Shown one piece after another: positions 18,991 through 31,500 of a stretch of 64,000 nucleotides of DNA; within the stretch, counting starts at the first letter, position 1, and each line of letters starts with the position of its first letter. The notes under the pieces were generated by a model. That model saw only the letters and a list, made by a program, of their open reading frames with translations. It made no database searches and was not told the origin of the DNA. The DNA is from Rhodopirellula sp. P2. GTDB lineage: Bacteria; Planctomycetota; Planctomycetia; Pirellulales; Pirellulaceae. Location of the stretch: NCBI RefSeq assembly GCF_028768465.1, contig NZ_CP118225.1, positions 6,553,001 through 6,617,000 on the forward strand, read 5' to 3'. A program made the position numbers and the translations under genes.

Positions 18991-19550
18991 CGGTCATCCC
19001 TTTCCAACCCAACAAAATTTCCATGCGGACAAAACGCTCGCTCTGCCCCAATCCAACAAAACGAACTCGCCGTTCTTAGACAAGCTGCAAATCAACTTGG
19101 CCGCCAACAGAACAGGTGGGCTCGTCCACCAGCCCTGGCGTTCTGCGAACCACAAGAGCCGATCATTCAGGTGCTGACGAAGCGTTTCCCCGCCCGGAAG
19201 TCATCATAGCGACCGAAGCCATCCAAGATGTTTCCTGGCCTGAACCCGGATTTGCTCTCGGGAACGCGCGTCTTCGGACGGCTCGATTTCCGCCCATTTT
19301 TGACGTCGATCCGCAAAATTCCATTAATTTCGACAGGTCCAACAACACCAAGTGGGTGGTTTTGTGTAGTGTCCGGGGGGTGGGGTAGCTGCGTTAATTT
19401 GCAGGTGAGGCGGAGATGGCTGGTGTCAGGTTGACTCCGGCCTGAATCACCGCTGCATTCTGGGGGGCGGCAATTCAGCAACCTTCGCAAACCTGTTTGA
19501 GTAAGAGCGGTATGGAGCCGCGTTTGTTCTCGCTTTGTTTTGGGTGTGTC
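18991..19550. other. Intergenic region upstream of the giant RHS gene
   Basis: About 560 bp between divergent genes. It holds short ORFs on both strands without recognisable domains and a G-rich run (19372-19385). No clear promoter was identified. Confidence 0.4.
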
Positions 19551-22500
19551 ATGTCCATTCCCCTTCGCCAATTCGCTAAGAAACTAAAACGCTCGCATCC
19601 CAAGCAGAAGCGGAAGATGAGGGTCTCGAGGCTGGAAACCTTGGAAGCGAGACGAGTCCTCGCCGCAGCTATTTGGAACAACGTCACCGAACCAGCCGAC
19701 GTGAGTGGTGAAGCGGTCCCGCACGTCAGCGCGTTGGATGCGCTGTTGATCATCAACGAACTGAACGCTCGAGGATACAGTGATCCCGAGGACGGCGAGT
19801 TGCCCAAGCAATTGGATGTTGCATCGCCCGGACTTTACTACGACGTCAGTTGCGACAATCGCGTGAGCGCGCTGGATGCACTGATGGTGATCAATCATCT
19901 GAACGGAATTCGCAACGAAGGCAACGGCGTCTTTCCATCGCTGGCCTGTTCTCCAGTGATTGCAGAGGGAACGGATTTTCACAACAGCCTGGATTCCCCA
20001 TGGCTAACGCTGCCGGATGATTCCTCCGCCATCAAGGTCTACTTTCGAACGCCTGAATTTGATCGCACAAGTCAAAACCAAATTTTGGATGCGTTTGAAA
20101 TTGAACTGACGGACGAACAAGGCAATCCGGTGACGCTTCCGTACGCCGCTGGTCGTGACGCAGCATTCAACTGGAGTGAGTCTTATCAGCCAACTTACGG
20201 TGCCGCCGCTGAAATGGATGCAGCGACCAGCGAAGAAGATTCCAGTGTAACCTTCAACCTCAGTGGGCTCGCAGAAGGCACACGCGTTCAGATCACAACG
20301 AGGTTGGTGAACAACGATAGCGATGACTCGTCTCAAATCATCATTCGTGGCTACGAGGTGGTCGAAGCGAATGGGGCACCCCCGTCGGGAAGCCGATTTG
20401 AGTCGAGAACCCCGGTTGGCTCATCCGTTGATTTCAGTCAGCTAGAAGATGTCAGCGGTAGCTTTGTTGCAAGCTACGGTCGCACGTCCCTTGCCGGTGA
20501 AGACAACGAACTCTTGACCGAATTGGTCGTCACGAATCAAGGCAACCAAACGGTCACCGGTCAATTGGTCGTGGTCGTCGATGACTTGAGCGAATTGGAT
20601 GCCGCGATGATGCATCCCGATGGACGATTGCCAGACGGGAGGTCTTATTGGGATTTGACTTCAGAGATGGAGGGCAATCCGCTCGCGCCGGGACAAAGCA
20701 TTCGTTCGCGTCAAATTGCGTTCAAGAATGACAGCGGAAAACGGTTCTCCTATCGGCTCGAAACTCTCGGAAAATTGAACGCCGCGCCGAATGCGTTTGA
20801 GTCCATCCCGGTCGATGCGATCGAAGCGGGGATGACGTACTCGTATGCTGCTTCGGCTTCGGACCCTGAGGGCCAATCATTGACTTACAGCAAAGTCGCC
20901 GGCCCCGAGGCGATGTTGATCGATGCCGAGACCGGTGAAGTGACTTGGGCGACGGATGCTCCAGACATTGGCTCGCATCGTGTGACCTTGCGCGCGACCG
21001 ATCCGTACGGATTGTCTGTCGAGCAAAGGTTTGCATTGGAAGTGCTTGCATCGCTGCAAAACCGCCCGCCGATTTTCACCAGTGATCCGGTCACCGATGC
21101 GATCGCGTCCAGCGGTTTTGAAGTCACCACCGTTGGCGTTGGTGACTCGCCCGCCGGAGTCGCGGTGATCGATGGCTTCCGCGGCCCGCGGCTTGTCACA
21201 GCGAATGCCGGTGATCAAACCATTGGAGTGTACGCGGGTCAGAACAACGATCGTTTCGACGATACGACGAACTATTCGACGGGGTTTCCCACTGCGGACG
21301 GTCAACTGTTTGATGTTGGCTACAACGTCGACATTGGTCTGCCCGATTTCGTCAGAAGCGGTGACCGCAACGATATCGATGGATTGGCGCAAGGCGACTT
21401 CAATGGCGACGGAACCATCGACCTGGCCGTTGCGTTCAATTTCCTGGAATCGGGCACGCCGAGCACCGGGACGTTCCAGGTGTCTGTGGTCCTGAATGAC
21501 GGCGACGGCACGTTTGCTTCTCCGGTTCTCGCCTACGAGCGTGAAATTGGCTTCATCTATGAAACGGATGTCGAGTCGCTGAGCGTCCGTGATCTGAACG
21601 GCGATGGTTTTGACGACATCATTTTCGCTGAGACCTTTGCTGAGGGGCGGTTGGTGACGGTGTTTTCCAATGGCGACGGAACCTTCGCCCAGCCCGTCGA
21701 AACGACTTACGAAGATCACTTGATTGGGGATTTCAAGTTTGCAGACATCGACTCGGACGGCATCCCGGATCTGTTCGGCCGCACCATCACTTCATCCGCA
21801 TTGGGCGGGCGAAGCCGGATGTTGTTCTGGAGTAAAGGAAACAGCGATGGATCGTTCGATGGTCCGAATGCATTTGCAGCGACGCGTAACAGCGGCAGCA
21901 GCGAAACGACCATGCCCTATGACCTCGCCGACATGGACGGAGACGGCGACATCGACTTTGCCGTTTCGGGCGACAACTCTCTCATCCAAGTGTTTCACAA
22001 CGACGGAATCGGTAACTTCACGCTGGTCACTGAGTTGGATCCTCCCAGCGCACAAGCCTATTACGATCCGGACTGGCTCAATGTTGCCGACTTCACTGGC
22101 GATGGACATGCTGACATCTTGTATTACCACGTGTGGGAGAAGCGACTTGACCTCTATATGGGCGACGAAACTGGCATCGATTTCGTTTTCCAAGAAGGCA
22201 GCGAGGTTTTCTCTCGAACTGATAACTGGGCCACCGATCATGAACCGATCGACTTGGATGGAGACGGCGATCTCGACCTTGTCATGGGGCAAGAGTACAG
22301 CAGCCAGGCTTCGCCACGTGTGGCTCTGAACAACGGCGACGGCACTTTTAAATTCGTCGAATACCCGATGATCGATTTCTCGGGCGACATCAATCCCTAC
22401 CACTTCGACGACATTGCCCGTGGTGCTTTGGTTGGCGACTACAACTCAGACGGTGTGCTGGACTTCTCGTACTTCACCACTGGGAACGACTTCAATGGAG

Positions 22501-25500
22501 TCGGAATTCGCTTGGGAATTCGTCCGGGTGAATTCGGTGGTACAGGCTCGTTTCCGATTTTCTATGGCACCAACGGCAACTTGGTCATTGGCGATTTTAA
22601 CGGTGACCAAGTCTACGATCTGATGGAAAATCGCTTGGGAGAAACGGCTCTCGGCAATGGCGACGGGACCTACTCCGATCCGATCCCAGCAGTTGGGTTC
22701 GTCAATGCATACACAGGTTCAGCGGCCGACTTCAATTTGGATGGCCTGGACGACATCGTTTGGGCACGCAGCAATCACTACACCGTTGGACTTTCCAATG
22801 GAGATGGCACGTTTACGATCAGCGATGACCAATTGGCCGAAGGAAGCTTTTATGGTTACAGCTCTATCCTCACGAAGGACATCAACAACGATGGCTATCC
22901 AGACTTCGTTGCCAAGACAGCAGTCGAAAGGCAAATCGATGTTCATTTGAATGACCCTGCCAACCCTGGCGTCTTCAGCCGATCGTTCCGCTACGTTCTG
23001 CCCGATGGCTCGCAGGGCATCAACGTTTCGAACTGGCAAGAATCATTCGACGTCGCGGATTTCAATGGCGACGGAACCCTGGACTTGGCATTCGCGGAGC
23101 GAGAACAGTACTCCACTGGTTCGACCGCTTACACCGTCGTCATGGCGGGCGACGGTGCTGGCAACTTCACAGAGATCAGTCGCTCTCCGGTGCTCGGCGA
23201 GGAAACCATGACTGCGGCTGCCATTGGCAACTACTACGCCCCCGGCGACTACAATTCGGGCGATCTCGACGGTGACGGAGATGTCGACTTAATCGCCGCA
23301 ACGAGTTACGGTCCTCGCGTGTTCCTCAATGACGGCAGTGGATCTTTCGAGTTCCATTCTTGGCTGGAATACAGTGGGGCAAATCAGCGCGGCCGAGATT
23401 CATGGCTCGTCGATTTTGACGAAGATGGCATCCTGGATCTGGTTTACCTTGGAAGTTACGGATATTCACAACTCTCCGTTCGACTCGGCAACGGTGACGC
23501 CACCTTCCAAACAGCCCAAACCATTGGAATGGTTGGCGGCACCGGTGGTGGCATCTCGCGCATGCCTTTTACCGATCTCAATGGCGACGGCCACATCGAC
23601 TTTGTGCACGGTGTGAACTCTACCGGCAACTACAACGCTGACGCCACCTCTTTCTACGCGGGACGTCGCGAAGACCTCGTCGACATGGTGGCCGTTGATC
23701 TGAATGGAGATGGCAACGAAGAAATCCTCGCAGTTCAGGAACAAATGGACCGCCTGCAGATTTTCGTAGGCGACAACCTCGGCGGTCTGACTCGCATCGA
23801 TGACTTGCTCACCGGTCGAGCCCCGAAAGCAGTCACGACAGCAGACCTGGACGGTGATAGTCAAGTCGAATTGATCACCGCGAACCGAGCGAGCCGTGAT
23901 TTGGCTGTCTTCGTTGGTGACCTTGAATCCGGATTCACCGCGTCAAGCGTTCCGCTTGATGGAGCGCCGATTGATGTGGAAGCGGCCGACTTGGACGGCG
24001 ATGGCAACATGGATCTCGTGGCACTCGACGATCAATCCAATGCTCTCTGGGTCTATGCAGGCGACGGAACGACCACCCTGCCCGAACCCACGGTGGTTGC
24101 ACTCGGCGAAACCCCATCGCGACTGAGCCTGGCCGACGCGACCGGAGATGGTGTCATCGACGCGTTGGTCACTCTGCCAGAATCACAGCGAGTGATGATA
24201 CTCAGTGGGATAGGCTTCCAGCCTGTCGAGGCTCCCCTCTACATCAACACAGCCTCTTCTCCCAGCGACGTTGCCGCAGTCGATCTCAACGACGACGGCA
24301 ACCCCGACTTGGCGATTGCTCTACCCGACTCAAACGTGCTCAGCATTGTCTACGGACGCGGCAACAACCAATTCGCCCGTCCACAGGAACTCACCGTCGG
24401 GGAATCACCCACACGAGTGACGCTCACTGACGCGGACGAGGACGGCCGCATGGATCTGGTCGTCGCGAATTCCGGCGATGGTACCGCGAGTGTTGTTTAC
24501 AACCGCTTTGATCCAAACGAAGTGTACAAGTATGACAGTGACGCGATCGATCCAGACGGAGATACGATTGCGTATTCGATCCAAAGCGGCCCAGGCGGAC
24601 TGATCATCAACAGTGAGACCGGCGAACTGCTATGGGCAGCCTCTCCGGATCAGGTCGGTGTTCATGACGTGACGGTGGCCGCCGATGACGGTCGCGGTGG
24701 AGTTGCGACGCAAAGTTTCAAGATTGAAGTCGAACCCGCTCGAGAAAACGCCGCGCCCATCATCGCGTCGATGCCAACGACTGAAATCGGAGCCAACGAG
24801 GGATTCACCTATCAAGTCCAAGCCCTCGACAACGACGGCCACCCGTTGCGATACCGATTGATCAATGGCCCAGAAGGCAGCACGATCGATCCGGTCACTG
24901 GGGAACTGGCTTGGGACACCCGTGAAGATGGTGCACTCAATACACACGTTCCCTGGGGCACCACCGGATACGTCCGCACTCCGGCCGACGAATCATTGCA
25001 ACCCGCTTCGGTGACCGTGGAGGGATGGTTCAACTGGACTCAATTGCCTGCAGGAAACGGGGCGGACTATCTAATCAATCAAGTCAGCGACTTGGGCGCG
25101 GCCTACACGCTCTACAACCGCTTCAACGATCGCTTGCGTTTTGAAGCCAATCTCCCTGGTGGCCTGGAGTGGTTCGAAGTTCCTTTTACATTTGAAGCCG
25201 ATCGTTGGTACCACTTCGCACTGACGATCGACGACGCAACCCATGAAGTTGCGGTGTACGCGGACGGACAACAATTGGCGACCTTCACGCTGTCGGAGTC
25301 CATTCACTACACCGACCGAATCCACTCGATACACGATGGCTCTTTCCAGTTCCAAGGGGCCACCGACAACTATCGCATCTGGAATGTCGCACGTCATCCC
25401 GAAGAAATCGTCGAAGGAATGACAACTCAATACGAGAACGAACCGGCTCTCGTTTTGGACTACCGGTTTGGTGAAGAAGAATCCAAGTCCGTCCATGACT

Positions 25501-28500
25501 ACAGCGGAAAAGGAAACCATGGCTATCGCGTCACCAATGGCAACCCGCCGGGAGCCGTGGCCGGACTGGTGGACACGGGACCCCAGGAGTTCACCCTATC
25601 GGTGGAAGACGGTCGCGGTGGCTACGACGAGCAGAGTTTCATTCTCAATGTGTTGCCGGAACTTCGCGGATCCATCACAGGCCAATTGTTTGACGACTTC
25701 AATGGAGACGGCGATCGCGATGACGGCAGTGAAGCCGGTGTGACGGAAGAACCATGGATCGAAAACTGGCACTTGTTCATCGACACCAACGGCAATTCGT
25801 ATCCCGATCCAGACGAACCACAAGCCACAACGGACCCCGAGGGCAAGTACGAATTCGCAGGATTGCTGCCCAACGACTACCCCGTCAAAGTCTCACCCGT
25901 AGCCGGTTATCAGACGCCTGCCGAGTTCAACGCCACGGTCGAACCCGACACGAAGCGTGAGTTGGATCCAGTCAGTGTCGCAAACTATGACCTGGCCATC
26001 GAAGCACTTTCACTCAGTCAAATTCGTGGTCAACTTCAAACCGAAGATGGCGACGCGATCGCTTACTGGAAAGCCTACGCCGATCTCGATGGCGACGGCA
26101 GGCGCGGCGACGACGAGCCCATGGCCATGTCGGATCGCAATGGGCACTTCGCGTTGAGCGGACTCGACGCAGGAACTTACAACATCAAGCCAGACGTACC
26201 AGCGGGTTGGGCCGATTCGGCGGGACGCGATGGCCTTGATGTCGTGCTTGCTGCCGACGCAATTGCAACGGACAACGATTTCGTGCTGGAACCCACGAAC
26301 ACGTCGGTCATAGGCGGCGTGCACTTTGTCACCATGCCCTCGACCGAGATCGAGGCCCGCCAAACGTTCCGCTACGCGGCAATTGCCATGGGAATTGGCC
26401 AGCCTGCGATCACCTACGATCTATCTCTTGCACCCGAGGGCATGGCGGTCGATCCACACACAGGCTTCACCGCTTGGCGTCCGACGATCGATCAAGTTGG
26501 CGAGCACCTCGTCATCCTACGCGCCACCGATGCCTCGGGCTCAATCTCCCTGCATGACTTCTATCTGAATGTCACCGCCCCCAACACTCCACCAGCAATC
26601 CGTGGGATAGGCATCTTGCCTGTCTCTGAAAATCAGCCGCAGGACGATCGCCCCCGGTTCCCTGCACCTACGACCGCCTACGTCGACGTCAACTACTCCT
26701 ATGACGTCATCGCGCAGGACGCCGAATCAACCGAACTGACATTCACACTGACGCAATCCCCCACCAGCGCAACCATCGCCCCAATGACCGGGCGCATCGA
26801 ATGGCCCCCCTCGGGCAGTGACGTTGGCTCTCACGACTTCACCGTCGAGGTCATGGATGCAGCCGGCGCGACAACTTCGGCAACTTGGACGGTCGCTGTC
26901 GAGAACACTTCGCCTGCAACCTTCCCGCTCGAAGTCACTTTGCCGCGCTCCACCGCAGCCGTCACCACCAATTACTTCAGCCGCATTTCCGCACGAGACG
27001 CGATCGGTCGCCCAGTTACGTGGGCTCTGGCGACGGGGCCTGCCGAACTGACCGTTTCCTCGGATGGAACCATCGAGTGGACACCATCCAACTCGCAGCT
27101 TGGTGAACATGCTGTTGAGCTCGAGGCGACGACGGCCGACGGTGATACGGAAACCGTGAGCTTCACCGTGAATGTCCTCGGTCGCCTCCAAAACGCAGCG
27201 CCCGTCATCCAGTCGCAGCCGCATCTTTCTGCCACAATCGACCAGACGTTCCAGTACGACATCCTGGTCAGCGATGCGGATCGCGACATCCATGCGTTCA
27301 CACTGCTGGAAGGTCCAATCGGCATGAGCGTTCATCCGTCGTTGGGTTCTGTTGTTTGGAATCCGGCTGCAGACCAAATGGGCGAACACGATGTGCTGCT
27401 GCAAGTCAGCGATCCATCGGGCGCGACCGCCGAGCAATCCTTCACCCTGAAGGTCAGTCGCTTTGGCGGTCCGCCTCGTATCACCAGCGTTCCACCGACC
27501 GAAGCCTACGTGGGCAGCGGCTTTCTCTATTCGGTGCAATCCATTGATAGAGAAGGTGATCCGCTCAGCTACTCGCTGCTTTCTGCTCCAGCGGGCATGT
27601 CCATCGTCGAAAACACGGGCGAAATCGCTTGGACACCCGAGGCCGGTCAAGTCGGCACGCAAGATGTGGTCATCCAAGTCAGCGATGGTATTGGCGGCGC
27701 GGCAACGCAGGCCTTCGTCGTCAACGTCAACGCGGGAGCCGCGAATCTTCCGCCGGCAATCACTTCTGTCGCCCCACGTTTCGGCGCGGTGGGAACGGAC
27801 TTCGACTACACGCTGAGCGCGTCCGATCCGGAAGGAACCACCATCACCTATTCGCTCGGCCAAGGCCCCGCGGGCATGTCGGTCGACGCCTCCACGGGAC
27901 AAGTCACCTGGATTCCTGCAGCGGGTGACGAAGGCAAACACATCGTGACCTTCCTTGCTACCGATGAAGGCGGCGCGGCTGCGATTGAGTCCTTTGAGCT
28001 GGACGTCCTGGACCAGAACACCGCTCCCAGCATCGACAGCACCGCTCCAAGTCAATCCACGGCAGGTGCGTTGTTCACCTATCAAGTGCTTGCCAGCGAT
28101 GCCGACCTCGATGCCTTGAAGTTTGAACTGACCGAAGCACCCGAGGGCGCGGAGATCGATGCCTTCGGTCGAATCCAGTGGCCAACCGAATTGGGCGACG
28201 AAGGAACTTACTCCTTTGAGGTCATCGTTCGTGATCCACGCGGCGGCGAAGCAACGCAGACATTCGACCTGGAACTCGTGACCGATACCGAAGGCCCCAA
28301 GCTCAGTTTGATCGAGCGACCGAACGAAGCCAGTCGCAATGTGCTTCCTTGGCAAGGCCCGTTCGTCGTCTACGTTCGAGCCATCGACAACGTGGAAATC
28401 GCCTCACTGACACTGACCGCCAACGGGCAAGACATCCCGCTCGACGCTGCGGGGACCGCGACCTTCACGTTTGAAGATTGGACCTTCCAATCCATCAACG

Positions 28501-31500
28501 CCACCGCCACCGCGATCGACACCAGTGGCAATGTCACGACCAAGACGATCAGCTTTGATTACGACATCCCCGAAGGATGGTCGGGCGTGGGTGGCGACGA
28601 GATCCCCACCGCAATCATCACCAGCCCAACGGACGCCGAGTCCGTGACCGGCATGGTGTCGATCTCTGGCACCGCCGCACACGAAGACTTTGACATCTAC
28701 CGCTTGTCCTATCGTCGCGTCGACGAAACGACTTACACCGAGTTCCACTCCAGCCGTACGGCTGTCGAAAACGGTGAGCTTGGAGTCTGGGACACCAGCC
28801 TGCTGCTCAACGACGAATACGTGATTCGTCTCGAAGTTGCGACCAGCGAAGGCATCGCCAACGTGGTTGAGCGGTACGTCGGGTTGGCCGGCGAGTTGAA
28901 GCTTGGCAACTTCCAGCTCAGCTTCACTGACATGGTGATTCCGGTCGCGGGCATTCCCATTGAGATCACGCGAATTTACGACACGCTGCAAGCCGACCGC
29001 GAAGGCGACTTCGGCTACGGATGGCGACTCGAGTACCGCAACACGGACTTGCGAGTGGGCTTGCCGTCGTCTGGCCTGGAAGACGTCGGCATTTACAGTG
29101 CTCTGCGTCAGGGCGTGAAGGTGTATCTCAATGTTCCGGGCCAAGGCCGCCAAGGTTTCACCTTCGACCCCGACATCCGTGTGCTCCCTGGCTGGGGTGG
29201 CAACAATCTGGTCCTCGCCCGTCCTAGATTCACTCCTGATCCCGGCGTCACCAGCACCCTCGGTACCGGCACCAGCAGTTACCTCCACGTCAACGACCAA
29301 GGCGAGCTCTATGCCCCCGGCGGCATCCCCTACAACCCGTCGTCACCCAGCTTCGGCGGAGCCTATGTACTGACGACGCGAGAAGGGATCAGCTATCGAA
29401 TCAACGGCGCAACTGGGAAACTCGCGAGTGCAACAGACAGAAACGGTCAATCGATTATGTTTTCAGATTCGGGAGTAACCAGCACGCAAGCGGAATCGGC
29501 GATCGCAATTTCGCGGGACGCTCAGGGGAGGATCCAGGCGATCACCGATCCTCTGAACCATTCCATTCAATACTCGTACTCCACCGCCGGTGACCTAGCT
29601 AGCGTAGAAGATCGTCTGGGCAATCTGACTCGGTTCAACTACAACGATGAGAAACAACACTACTTGAAATCAGTCATCGACCCTCTTGGGCGCACTCCAG
29701 TTCGAACGGAGTATGGTGAAGATGGCCGGCTCGAAGAACTGGTGAACCTCAATGGAAGTTCGATTCGGGTGCAGTACGACCCCAACAACTCCCTCGAAGT
29801 CATTGAAGATCCGAATGGCAATGAGACGTTTGTTGAGTACAACTCATTTGGCAAAGCTGTCTCTCTAACGAACGCGCTCGGCGAGCGGCAAATCTATGAG
29901 TATGATCGCAATGGTTTCTTGACCTCGAGTACTAATGCGCTTGGGCAACGAACCACTCTGGCTAACAACGCGGATGGTTGGTTGATCTCGGCGACGGATC
30001 CACTCGGGGCGACCACACAGTATTCCCGTGATGAGAATGGTGATCTCATTGCGATTGTTTCTCCCTCGGGACAAAGCACGACTTTCGAGTATGACGCCAG
30101 TGGTAACCTACTGGCTGAATCAGGCCTTGACGGCTCGTTTGTGCGTTATGAATACAATTCCGCGGGCCACTTGATCGGATTGACTGACCAGGCGGGCGTC
30201 CGGACTTCGATAGAGCCCAATCCAAGTGGATTGCCTACCACGACACGTTATGCCAACGGTGCTGTTGAGAAGCGGATTTATGATGCGAATGGCAACCTAA
30301 CCGAATCGTCGGTCGAGTTCGAAGGCGAAGTGCTGGCATCCACAGTCCATGAGTACGACGAGGCTGGCAGGGTGGTCGCAACCGAATATGCCGACGGCAC
30401 TAGGACGACGTCGGAATACAACGCCATCGGAGAAATCACTCTCCAGTCCGATCGTCTAGGCCGTCTCAATGAACGCGTAAAATCGGCCGACGGCACCACG
30501 GTAACAACCGTGTTCGCGGGAGAGACGATCCTGGAATCAGAGACTTCGGAAGAGCAGACCGTAACACAGGTTTATGGTGGCGTGACGCAGACCGTGGAAC
30601 TGGATGCCCTCGGACGTCCAAGCGGCGTCGTGCAATCCAATGCTGACTCCGACCTCGGGGATGCCATCTCGATTCAATATGACGCCGCTGGCAGAGTGAT
30701 CGGACTGGAAGGAGATCGCGACAGTCAATCCGTCTACGATGCTGCTGGTCGAGAAATCCACACGACTGTTGATGGGGTCATGATCGAGCGAGAGTATGAC
30801 AGCGACGGGCAACTTATCAAAGAAACAGTCGAGGGACAGACAACGCAATATAAATACGACGAAGTTGGCAACGTTACCGAGATAGCTTATCCCTCCGGTT
30901 TGGTTGAAGGTTTTGACTACGACAGACGCGAGAACCTGATCGCGTACCGACAGAATGGCGTGGTCATCCGCCGTTATCAATACGACGAAGTCGGTCGACT
31001 CCAGGCAGTGATTGACAGGAATCAGAACAAGACCCTTTACACCTACGATGGTCTCGACCGTCTAGTTGAAGTCACTCACAACGGCCAGACACTTCGTCAA
31101 TACGACTACGACTTAGCAGGCAACCGCACACTTATCAAACGGGAGGACGGATCCACCGTCGTCCGAGCATACGATGAAGCCAATCGAATCACGCAAGAAA
31201 CCAATCCGGATGGTACTGTCTTGACCTATGCGTACGACGACTTTGACAGAGTGGTTTCGAGATCCACTGACCAAGGCGTCGCAAGGTTCTCTTACGATGA
31301 TGCTGGATACTTGGTTTCCTACTCGAATGACGACACGGATATTGCAGTAGCACGTGACGAGCAAGGCCGCGAGACCCGAGTCACCCAAGAGAAAGGGTTT
31401 GTCGGATATGAGTACGACCCAAATGGTCGGCTTGAGATCATTGAGACGCCAGCGGGGAGTCGATTGTACGAATACGATTCAACTGGACTGTTGACGTCTG

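Noticed and set aside
26727-28355. 542-codon reverse ORF
   Set aside because: Antisense shadow of the cadherin-like repeats of the giant gene; long only because of GC-rich codon bias.
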